Shown: positions 15,648 through 23,945, numbered from the stretch's first letter. The stretch is 37,482 nt of DNA from VRUE01 sp963727465 (GCA_963727465.1 CAVSGL010000002.1:1-37482), one strand, 5' to 3'. The notes: generated from the sequence alone by a model not told the origin. A program made the numbers and translations.

Positions 15648-15842
15648 ATGACCGCCAAGGAGAAGCTTCTTCGGCAAGCGCCGCGATGGAATGACCCGCA
15701 GGCCACCGTCGCGCTCCGGGTGGTCGAGGCGCACGGCGTGAAGCTTGCCGACGGACTTTGGCGTTCGCGCCGCCGGGTAGATCAGGTCTTTGGGCGAAGG
15801 CCGCGGGAGATGCGATCCAAGTTGCTGATCGCCTTCTTGTAG
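15648..15842 (+). CDS. Small antitoxin-like protein, possibly truncated
   Basis: A 64-aa frame. The first ~36 residues (MTAKEKLLRQAPRW...VALRVVEAHG) resemble the helical N-terminus of small antitoxin-like proteins and of the neighbour at 16424. The last ~28 residues are Arg-rich and look like antisense reading of a convergent frame, so the real gene may have been truncated by rearrangement. A TACTCT box at 15636-15641 lies 6 nt before the ATG, matching the leaderless pattern of this window. No toxin partner is seen downstream. Confidence 0.45.
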   Translation: MTAKEKLLRQAPRWNDPQATVALRVVEAHGVKLADGLWRSRRRVDQVFGRRPREMRSKLLIAFL

Positions 15843-15937
15843 CGACGGTCAAGCTCGGGTAGTTCGCGACGAGCCCGCTCCAAAATGCGCTCGCGCTCGT
15901 CCTCGGAAAGCTTTCCTTTTGCGGCGACCGGCTCCAT
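15782..15937 (-). CDS. Possible small helical protein
   Basis: A 51-aa frame (MEPVAAKGKLSEDERERILE... ending RISRGLRPKT), charged and helical, with coding-like third positions. It overlaps the 3' part of the plus-strand small gene by 61 bp, and no convincing promoter or ribosome site is seen. It could be the remnant of a partner of the plus-strand gene. Low certainty. Confidence 0.3.
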   Translation of the reverse strand: MEPVAAKGKLSEDERERILERARRELPELDRRYKKAISNLDRISRGLRPKT

Positions 15938-16078
15938 CAGACTACGGAAAGTTTACGCCGTCAGTCGTCGTCCCCCTTCCGACCTTCTCCGACATAAGAT
16001 TGCACGGTACCAACCGTAACCGCCAGATGAACCCGGGCTAAGAGGTCGAGGATCAAGAAACCGCACGCCGACAATCCG

Positions 16079-16405
16079 TATCATGCAGGCATGGGCTTCA
16101 AGCGGATCAAGCCAGAGCACAGCGGAGCCAAGAACGGCGGCGGCGCATGGATGACGCGAGTCGAGGCGAAGGAAGCCGCCAAGCGCCAGCGCCGGCAGGA
16201 GGACAAGGACACGGGCGGGGGCGACCAAGCCGCCGACGACTGGGGCGACCTCGACGAGTTCAGCGCGCGCGGCTCAGAACCGACGCTGCGACAACTTGAC
16301 GAGCAAGAGGCGGCGGCTGGATTCTCCTGGGAGAAACAGACGCTGACTGGGGAGCCGATGCCGGACGTCGCAGACGCAGTGCGGCGCTCACGGGAATCCC
16401 ACTGA
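16079..16405 (+). repeat. Direct repeat copy 1 (promoter plus 104-aa gene)
   Basis: About 325 bp, including a TATCAT box and the whole 104-aa gene, repeated at 18285-18611 in the same orientation at high identity (by eye about 85%). The two copies bracket the toxSAS cassette. Confidence 0.8.
16091..16405 (+). CDS. Conserved small protein, copy 1
   Basis: A 104-aa hydrophilic protein: a Lys/Arg-rich N-terminus (RIKPEHSGAKNGGGAW then MTRVEAKEAAKRQRR), an acidic middle (DDWGDLDEFSARGSEP) and a C-terminus ending GEPMPDVADAVRRSRESH. Function unknown. TATCAT at 16079-16084 is 6 nt before the ATG. It is followed 18 bp later by a 68-aa antitoxin-like gene that ends in a similar GTPVPNW...AV...R tail. 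A second copy is at 18297. Such a basic head plus short acidic tail could suit nucleic-acid binding, but that is speculation. Confidence 0.75.
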   Translation: MGFKRIKPEHSGAKNGGGAWMTRVEAKEAAKRQRRQEDKDTGGGDQAADDWGDLDEFSARGSEPTLRQLDEQEAAAGFSWEKQTLTGEPMPDVADAVRRSRESH

Positions 16406-16423
16406 CACCGGTGCGATTGATCA

Positions 16424-16630
16424 ATGACCACTCGGGAGAAAGCCCACACGCTTCTGGACGAGCTGTCCGATGCCGAGCTTGACGAGGTCGTCAAGCTGAT
16501 CGAGGTGCGGCATGAGGAGGGCGAGGAACCGGAGATAGCCGAGCTGCCCGAGAGCTGGCGGACCTTCGAGGACGGAACGCCCGTCCCCAACTGGATCGCC
16601 GCGGTCCATGAGACCCGAAAGGGCCGGTAG
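16424..16630 (+). CDS. Antitoxin-like small protein
   Basis: A 68-aa protein, MTTREKAHTLLDELSDAELDEVV then an acidic helix and the tail FEDGTPVPNWIAAVHETRKGR. The N-terminal helix resembles DUF2281-like and similar small antitoxin-type proteins. It is 18 bp downstream of the 104-aa gene, same strand. No toxin gene follows; the next gene is convergent. Confidence 0.6.
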   Translation: MTTREKAHTLLDELSDAELDEVVKLIEVRHEEGEEPEIAELPESWRTFEDGTPVPNWIAAVHETRKGR

Positions 16631-16748
16631 TGCTGGCGGTGCTATCCTTGAGCGTGGATTTGGGGTCCGGTGCGTCGCTTCCACCGACGCTTAGAGCGCA
16701 AGCTCGCCGGCCCCATTTTCTTTGCCCTATCGGACTCGGCGACGACAG

Positions 16749-17102
16749 CTAATGCGAGACCAGCTCGCGCGAGACCTCATCGGAGAGACCGCGCTGCTCC
16801 AAGCTGCCGAGCAAGACTCGCTGGGCCTGCGCCGAGAGGCCGATGACAACAGGGCGCAGGGCTTGGTTGTCCGCCTCGTAGCGAGACGCGAATACGCCGA
16901 TCAGCTCGTCGACAAACGAGTAGCTCACCGAGCGCACGCCCTCGAAGTCGATCAGGACATCGCGACCGTCCGCGACGAGCTGCTTGATCTCAGCCCGAAT
17001 CTCCTCCGCTCTCGCGCGAGTTGAAAAAGCCTGGCCGTGGCATCCCAGCACGTATCGCGGTGACGCCGAGGATCGTGGGATGTCGTTCTCTAGCGTCGTC
17101 AT
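16749..17102 (-). CDS. STAS-like (DUF4325) protein
   Basis: A 117-aa protein with the DUF4325 'STAS-like' pattern: GQAFSTRARAEEIRAEIKQL, then the strand/helix VLIDFEGVRSVSYSFVDELIGVFASRY. Related proteins often pair with GHKL ATPase or anti-sigma-like partners or occur in defence/phage loci; no partner is adjacent here. It lies downstream of the toxSAS pair, separated by 56 bp, so read-through from that promoter is possible. Confidence 0.75.
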   Translation of the reverse strand: MTTLENDIPRSSASPRYVLGCHGQAFSTRARAEEIRAEIKQLVADGRDVLIDFEGVRSVSYSFVDELIGVFASRYEADNQALRPVVIGLSAQAQRVLLGSLEQRGLSDEVSRELVSH

Positions 17103-17158
17103 GAATGCGAGGCTACGCCAAGTCCCGGACGCGCGGACAACGCGACGCGCGCGCTTGC

Positions 17159-17425
17159 TCAGCGAGCGAGAACGCCAGCCGGCAGCAGCGACTCAAACGT
17201 CTCTGCCGTGTCGCCGAAGTAGCTTGAGTGCGTCCGCTTGACCGTCTCAAGCGAGTCGGCGCCGACGAGAACGATGTCCAGATCGTCGCGCTCGCGCATC
17301 TCGCCCTCGATCTCGGCATAAGCCTCAAGCGCCGCCTCGTAGTCGGTACCGAAGTCGCGCACCTGGGCCTTCCCCGAAGGGATGTCGTAGACGATCAGGA
17401 AGTGCTGGATATCGGCCTCGGTCAT
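17159..17425 (-). CDS. Small protein paired with toxSAS, putative antitoxin
   Basis: An 88-aa protein starting MTEADIQHFLIVYDIPSGKAQV. An alpha/beta pattern is visible, with a strand FLIVYDI, a helix AALEAYAEIEGEMRE and a C-terminal DIVLVGADSLETVKRTHSSYFG, a signature seen in small proteins next to RelA/SpoT-domain genes. Its ATG lies 1 bp after the stop of the toxSAS gene, with AGGAC as ribosome site, so the two are coupled. Position makes it the best candidate antitoxin; this is inference. Confidence 0.65.
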   Translation of the reverse strand: MTEADIQHFLIVYDIPSGKAQVRDFGTDYEAALEAYAEIEGEMRERDDLDIVLVGADSLETVKRTHSSYFGDTAETFESLLPAGVLAR

Positions 17426-17426
17426 C

Positions 17427-18212
17427 TCAGCTGTCCTCTTCGAGCGGCGGGCGCTGAAGCCTGCCGGCAGCGCGTGCGTAGCTCTCATTGATAGCAGCGA
17501 TCAACTCATCGCTCAATTCCTCGTCGCCGTCGAGAGCCGCAAAGGCATCCGAGACGACGCGGTAATAGCCATGCACATCCTCGTCGCCGCGGCCAAACTT
17601 GTAGCCAACCGAGAGGCGCCGGCTGTCTTCCTCGACCTGATTTGCCCACGCGTCCTGGAGAACGGTGCGTAGCTGCACCTCGATCAGCCGGCCGTCGCGC
17701 TTGACGATGTGATGCACCGCCCGATAGCCAGATGAACGTGGCTTCTCGATGTAATCCTTGGTCCGCACGATGGTCCAACTCTTCTTGAGCCGTCGGCTGA
17801 CCGCCCGGAGATGGCGGAGAGAAGGCAGGCGGGCTCGAACGCCGCCGATGTCCCACATCTGGGTCAGCTGCATCGTCGGCTCTCGGTCGAGCTTGTCGAA
17901 GATCGTCGGACGACGCTTGAGGCGCTGGGTTACATCGACTCGGCCGCCAACCTCAGCATCCTCAGCGCCCACGTGGTAGCGCAGGTTCGCCGCGACCTTC
18001 GAGAGCGGTCGAGCATGTAGCCCGCGCCACCAGGTGACAGCGATCATTCCGTCGACGAGCTCGTCAACATCGAAGCCGGCGTAGTCGTCCTCCCCTTCCT
18101 TCGGCAGCGGGCGCAGATAGAAACTGCGTAGAAGCTCGCCCGCCCGGTTCACCTCGCCCTTCGTGTAGACGGCGTCGGCGGGCGGCTTGAAGGGATCTGC
18201 TCGTCCGACCAT
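17427..18212 (-). CDS. RelA/SpoT-domain small alarmone synthetase (toxSAS candidate)
   Basis: A 261-aa single-domain RelA/SpoT synthetase. Key motifs are present: RLKR (97-100), WDIGGVRA with metal Asp121, the G-loop DYIEKPRSSGYRAVH (153-167) with the stacking Tyr164, IEVQLRT with Glu178, and QDAWA (186-190). There is no HD hydrolase or regulatory region, so it is synthetase-only. It could make (p)ppGpp/ppApp or pyrophosphorylate tRNA 3' ends, as toxSAS toxins do. A TACGAT box lies at 18226-18221, 8 nt before this ATG and 5 nt before an alternative GTG at 18215. It is bracketed by a duplicated 104-aa gene. Confidence 0.88.
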   Translation of the reverse strand: MVGRADPFKPPADAVYTKGEVNRAGELLRSFYLRPLPKEGEDDYAGFDVDELVDGMIAVTWWRGLHARPLSKVAANLRYHVGAEDAEVGGRVDVTQRLKRRPTIFDKLDREPTMQLTQMWDIGGVRARLPSLRHLRAVSRRLKKSWTIVRTKDYIEKPRSSGYRAVHHIVKRDGRLIEVQLRTVLQDAWANQVEEDSRRLSVGYKFGRGDEDVHGYYRVVSDAFAALDGDEELSDELIAAINESYARAAGRLQRPPLEEDS

Positions 18213-18284
18213 CACGACGCATCGTATGGGGTGAGATGCGCTCGGGCGTCCTCAGCGCCCCCTTGGTGCAGCGCGGACAGTTCG

Positions 18285-18611
18285 TATCATGCGGACATGG
18301 GCCACGAGCGGATCAAGCCAGAGCACACCGGCGCCAAGAACGGTGGCGGCGCATGGATGACGCGAGCCAAGGCAAAGGAGACCGCCAAGCGCCAGCGCCG
18401 ACGGGAGGACAAGGACACGGGTGGGGGCGACCAAGTCACCGGCGACTGGGGCGACCTCGACGAGTTCACCGCGCGCGGCTCGGAACCAATGCTGCGACGA
18501 CTCGACGAGCGAGAGACGGCGGCCGGATTCTCCTGGGAGAAAGAGACGCTGACCGGCGAGCCGATGCCGGACGTCGCGGATGCCGTGCGACGCTCACGCG
18601 AAACGCACTGA
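18285..18611 (+). repeat. Direct repeat copy 2 (promoter plus 104-aa gene)
   Basis: Second copy of the ~325-bp repeat at 16079-16405, same orientation, including the TATCAT box. Confidence 0.8.
18297..18611 (+). CDS. Conserved small protein, copy 2
   Basis: A 104-aa paralogue of the protein at 16091, with the same length, no gaps, and differences spread over the protein. The N-terminus is MGHERIKPEHTGAKNGGGAW and the C-terminus GEPMPDVADAVRRSRETH. TATCAT at 18285-18290 is 6 nt before the ATG at 18297. It is divergent from the toxSAS gene across a gap of about 85 bp. Unlike copy 1 it is not followed by the 68-aa antitoxin-like gene. Function unknown. Confidence 0.72.
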   Translation: MGHERIKPEHTGAKNGGGAWMTRAKAKETAKRQRRREDKDTGGGDQVTGDWGDLDEFTARGSEPMLRRLDERETAAGFSWEKETLTGEPMPDVADAVRRSRETH

Positions 18612-18649
18612 CGCCGGAACGTTTGTGACCGGCCCGTCAGTTCGGGGGC

Positions 18650-21600
18650 TTAACTCTGTCCGGTGAGCAGCTTCCACACATCCCGGTAGTCGGATCCGCT
18701 GAGAGCAGCCCCCTCCGGGGCAGCTGCCCCCCAATCGCCGTCTTGCAGGTTGCTTAAGAACTGGCGAGCCTCGCGTGCGGAGGTTTGGCTCGCTGGCTGC
18801 CCAAGCTCCTGCTCGAAGCGCCCGCCGAGGTTGTCCGCAACGCTACGCGGGGCACTATTCATGCGCATAAGTACACCGCTCTCAGTTGACACCCCGTGAT
18901 AGATCATTGCTGGCAGACTGTTGAGGGAAGCAAGTTGCTCCTCGGTGAGCTGCTCGTGATCGATGCCAGAGGTAGGCATCTTGCTGAGGGCCGAGACGCC
19001 CCAAGAGCCGAAAGTGGCGAGCGTCCGATACAGGGCGCGACAGGTGGTCGTGATGGCATCGGTGAGGTCTGGGTCCTCACCGCTGGCGAAGTACTGACGC
19101 GCTATGTCCTCAATGGTTGCTCCAGCAACCCAGGACCGGGCGATACGGGCAATCTCAGTCCGACCGAGACCGGACGATGCGATCTCGTCAAGGCCATTGA
19201 GCTCGGGAACATTCAGCATCACCCCAACAAGCCCTGCGAGGTGGTTCGGTGCCCCGCCGGTTAACAACTGAGCAGGCTGCCAATCCTCGAATGAACTTGG
19301 GACACCGTCCGTATCGCGGAGGCCCAAGAGAGCGCTTCGAACACCCTCGGGTGAGAATCCCGTCGAGTCAGCAAGCAGCGCGTTCTCGGGATGCTCGGCA
19401 AGCTGGTGAGCGTACTCTTTCGTTGCATCAAGCAAGGCTGCGGCCTGCTGTTGCTTGGCCTCGCTGTCAGCCGCTCGCATTGAGCTGTAGCCGAGCGTGT
19501 TTCGAAGCAATCCCTCCGTTTCAGCCAAAACGGCGTCGAGGTCCTGTTTCTCGGCCCATAGATGCGCCACATAGCTTCGGAAGCTAGCCCACTGCTCGCG
19601 GTGGATTACGGCGGACAAGCGATTCAGTTCACCCGACTCCCACAGCTCATCCAACATCCGGTCGAGCCGAGAGATGAGGTCGTCCGCGACATCGCGAACG
19701 TATCTCGCAATGTCCTGGGCAGTTGATGCCGCAGACGCAGGTGCATTGGCCAAGCCAACCACACCAAGGGAGTCGTGGCGAATGCGCCCGGCGCGGCCAG
19801 CGAGATTCCAAAACTCGCGTGCGGTCATATCGCGCGGGGGACGGCTCGGAACACTGCGTGAAGCCAGAAACAGAGATGAAACAGGGAAGTCGATGCCCTG
19901 GGCAAGGGTGGTCGTCGCACAAAGCACCCGTAAATCGCCACATTCGGCGAGCCACTCAATTAGAGTTCGCGCGTCATCCGAGAGACCGGCGTGATGGACG
20001 GCAATCCGCTTCTCAAGTAGATCGATGAGCTCGAACTCGGCACTAATCTCGGTGGCGAGAAAGCGCTGAACTAGACGGACGGAATCTGGGACCTCGTCGG
20101 TCGGAGCACTTGCAGCGATAAGGCGAGCCATCGACCAGGTATCGGGTATACGCCGCGCGATCCCCACGGCCGTACCGCGATCAGAGAAGCTGAGGGCAAT
20201 CCCTGCGGTCAGCGTCGTAAGGCTGTTGCGGGCATCGGACCACGACTTTCCGACAGGCCTGACCTCGCCAATCTTCTGCGAACCCTCCAACTGAACTGAT
20301 TCGCGAGCCGTAGTTAGAAGGCTGTCGAAGGTGAGGCTCCAATCGCCAACTCCCGGCTCTTCTTGGGCGGCGTAGGTTCCTAGGAGTAACTCGTTTGGCT
20401 GCCATGCACCAGCACCGAAACTGATGGACACCCCGGTGTCTGGGGAGAGCCATAGGGCGAGGTCAGACGCGTTCGGGACATACGGCATCAAGAGCAAGAA
20501 GTGAGCTTCCGGGATGTCACGCTTGATCGTTGCGAGAAGAAGCTCAATCGTGAGTCCCCGATCCTCGTTCTCGATGTTTTGCGCCTCATCGATGACGGCG
20601 AGGGCCAATGGCCGGTCGACTTGGCTATTGCGTATAACCATGTCTAGCTTCTCTGGCGTAAGAACGAGGATGTCGAAGGACGGCTCTCCTGCGGGGGCAC
20701 CAAGCAGACGGCTCTCGAAGCTATCGACCTCGACGGCAGAAGTTAGTGCCTCTACCTCGACATCGAGAGATACGAAATCAGAGCGCAAGCGGCGCGCTAT
20801 CTGAGAAACAAGTGCCCGGGTCGGCGCCACGTACGCAACCCAGCCATCCCGGGCCTGAAACTGGTTCAACGCTTGGAGCATTCGAAACTCCGCTAGAGCA
20901 GTCTTGCCGCCCGAAGTGGGCAGATCAACAACAACGGCTCGTTTCGCAGCGTCAAGAAGGCCTTGTTCTTGGAGGGCCGCGCGCTGAGGAGGCAGAAACT
21001 CGAAAACGCTCTGCGATTTGGTGAGATGTTCGATGAACTCATTTACGCGAGGATCTCCGTCAGCGGCACCCCAGATCGCTCCAGCCGCCATCTGACGAGC
21101 TGCGACGTGCAGCCAACGCAAGAGAACCTCGAAGAGAGGATCACCAGCCTTAGCAGCAGCGGAGGTTGCGGGCTCAAAATGCTGATCCAGGCTCGCTGCT
21201 ATTGCAGCCGGGGCAGGAACGCCCGTGGCAAGGAAGGCACCTAGCAGCTCGGTTGCGCGCGCCCAGTGGTAAAGGGCGATAAGGATCAGGGCTTTACTCT
21301 TGGCGCCCGCCGCGTCGTTCGCCTCAAATAGACGGGGCTCAAAGTCCGCCTGTTCCGCACGAAGTCGAGTGACGCCCTCCTCGATCGCAGTCAACTGGTC
21401 CCAGCCGTCCTTCTTGACGAGTGCAATCCAAAAGCCGTAAAGCGCAGACAGGATGCGCTGATCCCAATCGCCCTCCTCACCGGGGTCCGGGGGTTCTGGC
21501 ACAAGCTCGTTGAGCCAGCGACGTGCGTCGGTCCATCGATCTCCTGCGTATGCCAGCGCAAGAACGTGGAGAACGGAGAAAACGCGAGCGCGAGGATTCT

Positions 21601-21925
21601 CGTCTATTGGGAGAGCTCGAAATAGCTCAAAGGCTCGATGAGCGCCGGCACGAGCTCGTGCGGCCGACTCGCGATCCTGCTCGGGTACATAGGGCTGAAG
21701 AAGAACGGGCAGATCCTCGACCGCCGCCAGCTCATAGGCCGTCGCGACGCGCTGCATGAGCGAAACCTGCGCAGCAGAGAGCGGCGGATGGTTGTCAAGA
21801 ATCCCGGCGAGAGAGCGACCCACATGAACATCGGAAGCAAGGCGAAGAGCCAGCTGACGATCATCGCCGGTAGCAGCGACAGCCCAATGCCGATCCACTT
21901 CTGACAATGCCTGCTTAGTGACCAT
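18650..21925 (-). CDS. DEAD/DEAH helicase, Hachiman HamB-like
   Basis: A 1091-aa protein with a ~310-residue helical N-terminal extension and an SF2 helicase core: Walker A DLPTSGGKT (334-342), APTR (367-370), TPEKLD (423-428), DEAQ (446-449), VHHAGL (643-648), TTTLAQGIDFP (671-681) and AGRAGR (709-714), then a ~370-residue C-terminus. Ski2-like features (HHAGL, LAQGIDFP) fit HamB-type helicases. It starts 4 bp after a nuclease-like gene. The pair is probably an anti-phage system in which the helicase controls the nuclease (inference from Hachiman). GC content is visibly lower than in flanking core genes, consistent with horizontal acquisition. Confidence 0.82.
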   Translation of the reverse strand: MVTKQALSEVDRHWAVAATGDDRQLALRLASDVHVGRSLAGILDNHPPLSAAQVSLMQRVATAYELAAVEDLPVLLQPYVPEQDRESAARARAGAHRAFELFRALPIDENPRARVFSVLHVLALAYAGDRWTDARRWLNELVPEPPDPGEEGDWDQRILSALYGFWIALVKKDGWDQLTAIEEGVTRLRAEQADFEPRLFEANDAAGAKSKALILIALYHWARATELLGAFLATGVPAPAAIAASLDQHFEPATSAAAKAGDPLFEVLLRWLHVAARQMAAGAIWGAADGDPRVNEFIEHLTKSQSVFEFLPPQRAALQEQGLLDAAKRAVVVDLPTSGGKTALAEFRMLQALNQFQARDGWVAYVAPTRALVSQIARRLRSDFVSLDVEVEALTSAVEVDSFESRLLGAPAGEPSFDILVLTPEKLDMVIRNSQVDRPLALAVIDEAQNIENEDRGLTIELLLATIKRDIPEAHFLLLMPYVPNASDLALWLSPDTGVSISFGAGAWQPNELLLGTYAAQEEPGVGDWSLTFDSLLTTARESVQLEGSQKIGEVRPVGKSWSDARNSLTTLTAGIALSFSDRGTAVGIARRIPDTWSMARLIAASAPTDEVPDSVRLVQRFLATEISAEFELIDLLEKRIAVHHAGLSDDARTLIEWLAECGDLRVLCATTTLAQGIDFPVSSLFLASRSVPSRPPRDMTAREFWNLAGRAGRIRHDSLGVVGLANAPASAASTAQDIARYVRDVADDLISRLDRMLDELWESGELNRLSAVIHREQWASFRSYVAHLWAEKQDLDAVLAETEGLLRNTLGYSSMRAADSEAKQQQAAALLDATKEYAHQLAEHPENALLADSTGFSPEGVRSALLGLRDTDGVPSSFEDWQPAQLLTGGAPNHLAGLVGVMLNVPELNGLDEIASSGLGRTEIARIARSWVAGATIEDIARQYFASGEDPDLTDAITTTCRALYRTLATFGSWGVSALSKMPTSGIDHEQLTEEQLASLNSLPAMIYHGVSTESGVLMRMNSAPRSVADNLGGRFEQELGQPASQTSAREARQFLSNLQDGDWGAAAPEGAALSGSDYRDVWKLLTGQS

Positions 21926-21929
21926 CTAG

Positions 21930-22754
21930 CTAGTCGTCGCCTCCCGCTGCCTCGTAAACGTCAGCAAGCCACTCGGCGGAGACATACAGGGCTTCCAGGG
22001 CAATAGTCGTCGGATCAGCGGTATCGGTAGCAAGGGTGGCTGCGGCAGAGCGGAGATCGTCAGGGTCAGGATCAACCGTGCGAACTAGTACGCCAAATAG
22101 AGAGATGTCCTTGGGGTTGGCGAGAATTCGAGCAGCAGACTCGCAGTATTGCTGGCGCCAGTCGGCGTCGAGCGACCGGAAGCCGAGCCAGCGCATGAGA
22201 TTCTTCGCAATCTCCTCCTGATCGCGAGCTGCGGCGAGCTGGCCGATCAGGCCAAGATCTCCATGTACGACGCTGGGCGGGGCATGGGCTTGGTCGGAGG
22301 TCTTGACCTCGCCGATGGCAAGGCGAGCGGGGTCGCGGGCAACGTCGAAACCGACGAGCTCTGCCCCGGCGGAGCTCGCGGCAGGATTCTTCAAATCACG
22401 GCGCGAACTCCATGGAAAATGGCAGGCCACATTTGCCTCAAGGTGGGCCTGAGCCGCAGCCTCCCCCACGCGCCACTGCTCAACATCAACCTCGTCAGAG
22501 CTGAGGATCCCTTCGACGCCAGCCTGCTCGAACTCGGTGGTCGCGAGGGAGGAAAGAAGCTCGCCTAGCTCCTCCTTCCCGCCACGATCCCAAAGGGTTG
22601 CGGCGAGAACAGGACTGGAGTCGGCGAGATCATCGTCGTCAAACTGAACGCCGCGGGCATTGACAGGCTCGCTATCCACGCGGTAGGTCTCTCTGCCCGG
22701 AGGGAAGGTCACGGACGTCCCCGAGAACGGGAGCAAACACTGACCCAGCTGCAC
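21930..22754 (-). CDS. HamA-like (PD-(D/E)xK) nuclease candidate
   Basis: A 274-aa protein. A PD-(D/E)xK-like pattern is visible: VGEAAAQAHLE (E98), AELVGFDV (E132, D137), then LAIGEVKTS (E149-x-K151). The order, length and helicase partner match Hachiman HamA (DUF1837), which degrades DNA when released by HamB. The similarity is by motif only; other helicase-nuclease defence pairs cannot be excluded. The GTG at 22754 is the first in-frame start, a TAG lying directly upstream. It is the first gene of the two-gene operon, next to the integrase. Confidence 0.6.
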   Translation of the reverse strand: MQLGQCLLPFSGTSVTFPPGRETYRVDSEPVNARGVQFDDDDLADSSPVLAATLWDRGGKEELGELLSSLATTEFEQAGVEGILSSDEVDVEQWRVGEAAAQAHLEANVACHFPWSSRRDLKNPAASSAGAELVGFDVARDPARLAIGEVKTSDQAHAPPSVVHGDLGLIGQLAAARDQEEIAKNLMRWLGFRSLDADWRQQYCESAARILANPKDISLFGVLVRTVDPDPDDLRSAAATLATDTADPTTIALEALYVSAEWLADVYEAAGGDD

Positions 22755-22853
22755 CTATCTGCCGCATGGCTCCCCCTCATCGGCAGCAACCGTATCTATT
22801 TCGGTGCGTCCGAGTGCCCGCCACTCGCGAGACATTTCGGTCGTCGGACGCAG

Positions 22854-23945
22854 CTACCGGATCACGGTCTTGATCTCCTCAAACCCGTTGCCCACTGCGT
22901 GCGTGTAACGCGCCAGCATCGTCTCAACCCGATGCCCTGCGATCTCGGCTAGGTCGGCATCGTTGATGCCGGCGGCGCGGAGGTGGGTGACGTAGGAGTG
23001 GCGGCACTCGTGGGGGCGGATGTCGATACCTGAGCGCTCCTGGGCGGGCTTCCAGAGGTCGCGGTAGAAGTTGCGCTCGCGCCACATGCGGCCGGTTGGG
23101 GTCGTGAAGAGGAGATCGCTGTCGGGGTCATTGGTCTGGATCTGGGCTTCGAGCATCCAGGCGAGGGTCGCGGGGATGGGGACAACGCGGCCGGCGTCCT
23201 GCTCGCCGTGATCGGTCTTGGTGCCGTCGAGGATCGCGCCTTCGTGGGCGGTGCGGCGGACTTTGATGGTTTCGCCGTCGAAGTCCTCGCGTTTGAGCGG
23301 CAAGACCTCGCCAAGCCTCATGCCGGTGTCGGTGAAGACGCGGACCATCGCCTCGTAGTCCCCGGCCGCCTTCGCGAAGCGGTGCATCTGCTCGAAGCTG
23401 AAGACGCGGATCGGGCGGCGCTTCTTCTTCGCCCTCGGGTCGCCAGCGCGGATGCGGACGCCCTTGAAGGGGTTGAAGTCGGCTACTTCGTCGGTGATCG
23501 CGTCCTCGGCCATTGCCGAAAGGGCTCGCAGGATGTTTACGGCTCCCGTGGTCGCTCGGCCTTCGGTCCTGAGCATGTGGTCGACCAGGGCGAGGGTGTG
23601 GCGGCGGCGCAGCTCGCGCAGTGGCCAGTCCTTCAAGGCGATGCCCTCGATCTCCACGTCGAGCACGCGGCCGATGCGGTGGTCGTTGGTAGCGTTGGTG
23701 CGCTCGGCTCGTGGGTGGCGCTCGGTCCACGTCTCCGCGTACTCGCCGAGGGTGTCGGGGCGATCCGCGAGGCCGTACGCCTCGTCTATCGCTTGCTGGG
23801 CTTCCTGCCTGCGCGTGAAGGTGCCCTTGCCGCGGTTCCAGGCCGGCTTCGCGATGTGGTGCTTGCCGTCGCGGCCGGTGTAGCGGGCGACCCAGACCAC
23901 CTTGCCGGAGGGGTTGCGGCGCTTGACGGGCGACTCGCGCCTCAT
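22854..23945 (-). CDS. int: Tyrosine-type site-specific integrase
   Basis: A 363-aa phage-type integrase. An N-terminal arm-binding region, a core-binding (SAM-like) domain at ~65-155, and a catalytic domain with R210 (DTGMRLGEVLPL), H312-x-x-R315 (PHECRHSYVTHL), H338 and nucleophile Y347 (TMLARYTHAV). All catalytic residues are present. It overlaps the excisionase gene by 4 bp. It probably catalysed integration at tRNA-Arg(ACG). The IS110 element and regulators now separate it from the tRNA, so later insertions have occurred between integrase and attachment site. Confidence 0.93.
   Translation of the reverse strand: MRRESPVKRRNPSGKVVWVARYTGRDGKHHIAKPAWNRGKGTFTRRQEAQQAIDEAYGLADRPDTLGEYAETWTERHPRAERTNATNDHRIGRVLDVEIEGIALKDWPLRELRRRHTLALVDHMLRTEGRATTGAVNILRALSAMAEDAITDEVADFNPFKGVRIRAGDPRAKKKRRPIRVFSFEQMHRFAKAAGDYEAMVRVFTDTGMRLGEVLPLKREDFDGETIKVRRTAHEGAILDGTKTDHGEQDAGRVVPIPATLAWMLEAQIQTNDPDSDLLFTTPTGRMWRERNFYRDLWKPAQERSGIDIRPHECRHSYVTHLRAAGINDADLAEIAGHRVETMLARYTHAVGNGFEEIKTVIR

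Noticed and set aside
16654..16752. A 32-aa frame after TATCCT, five bases before GTG.
   Set aside because: The promoter-like box fits, but the peptide shows no recognisable features and no conservation can be tested.
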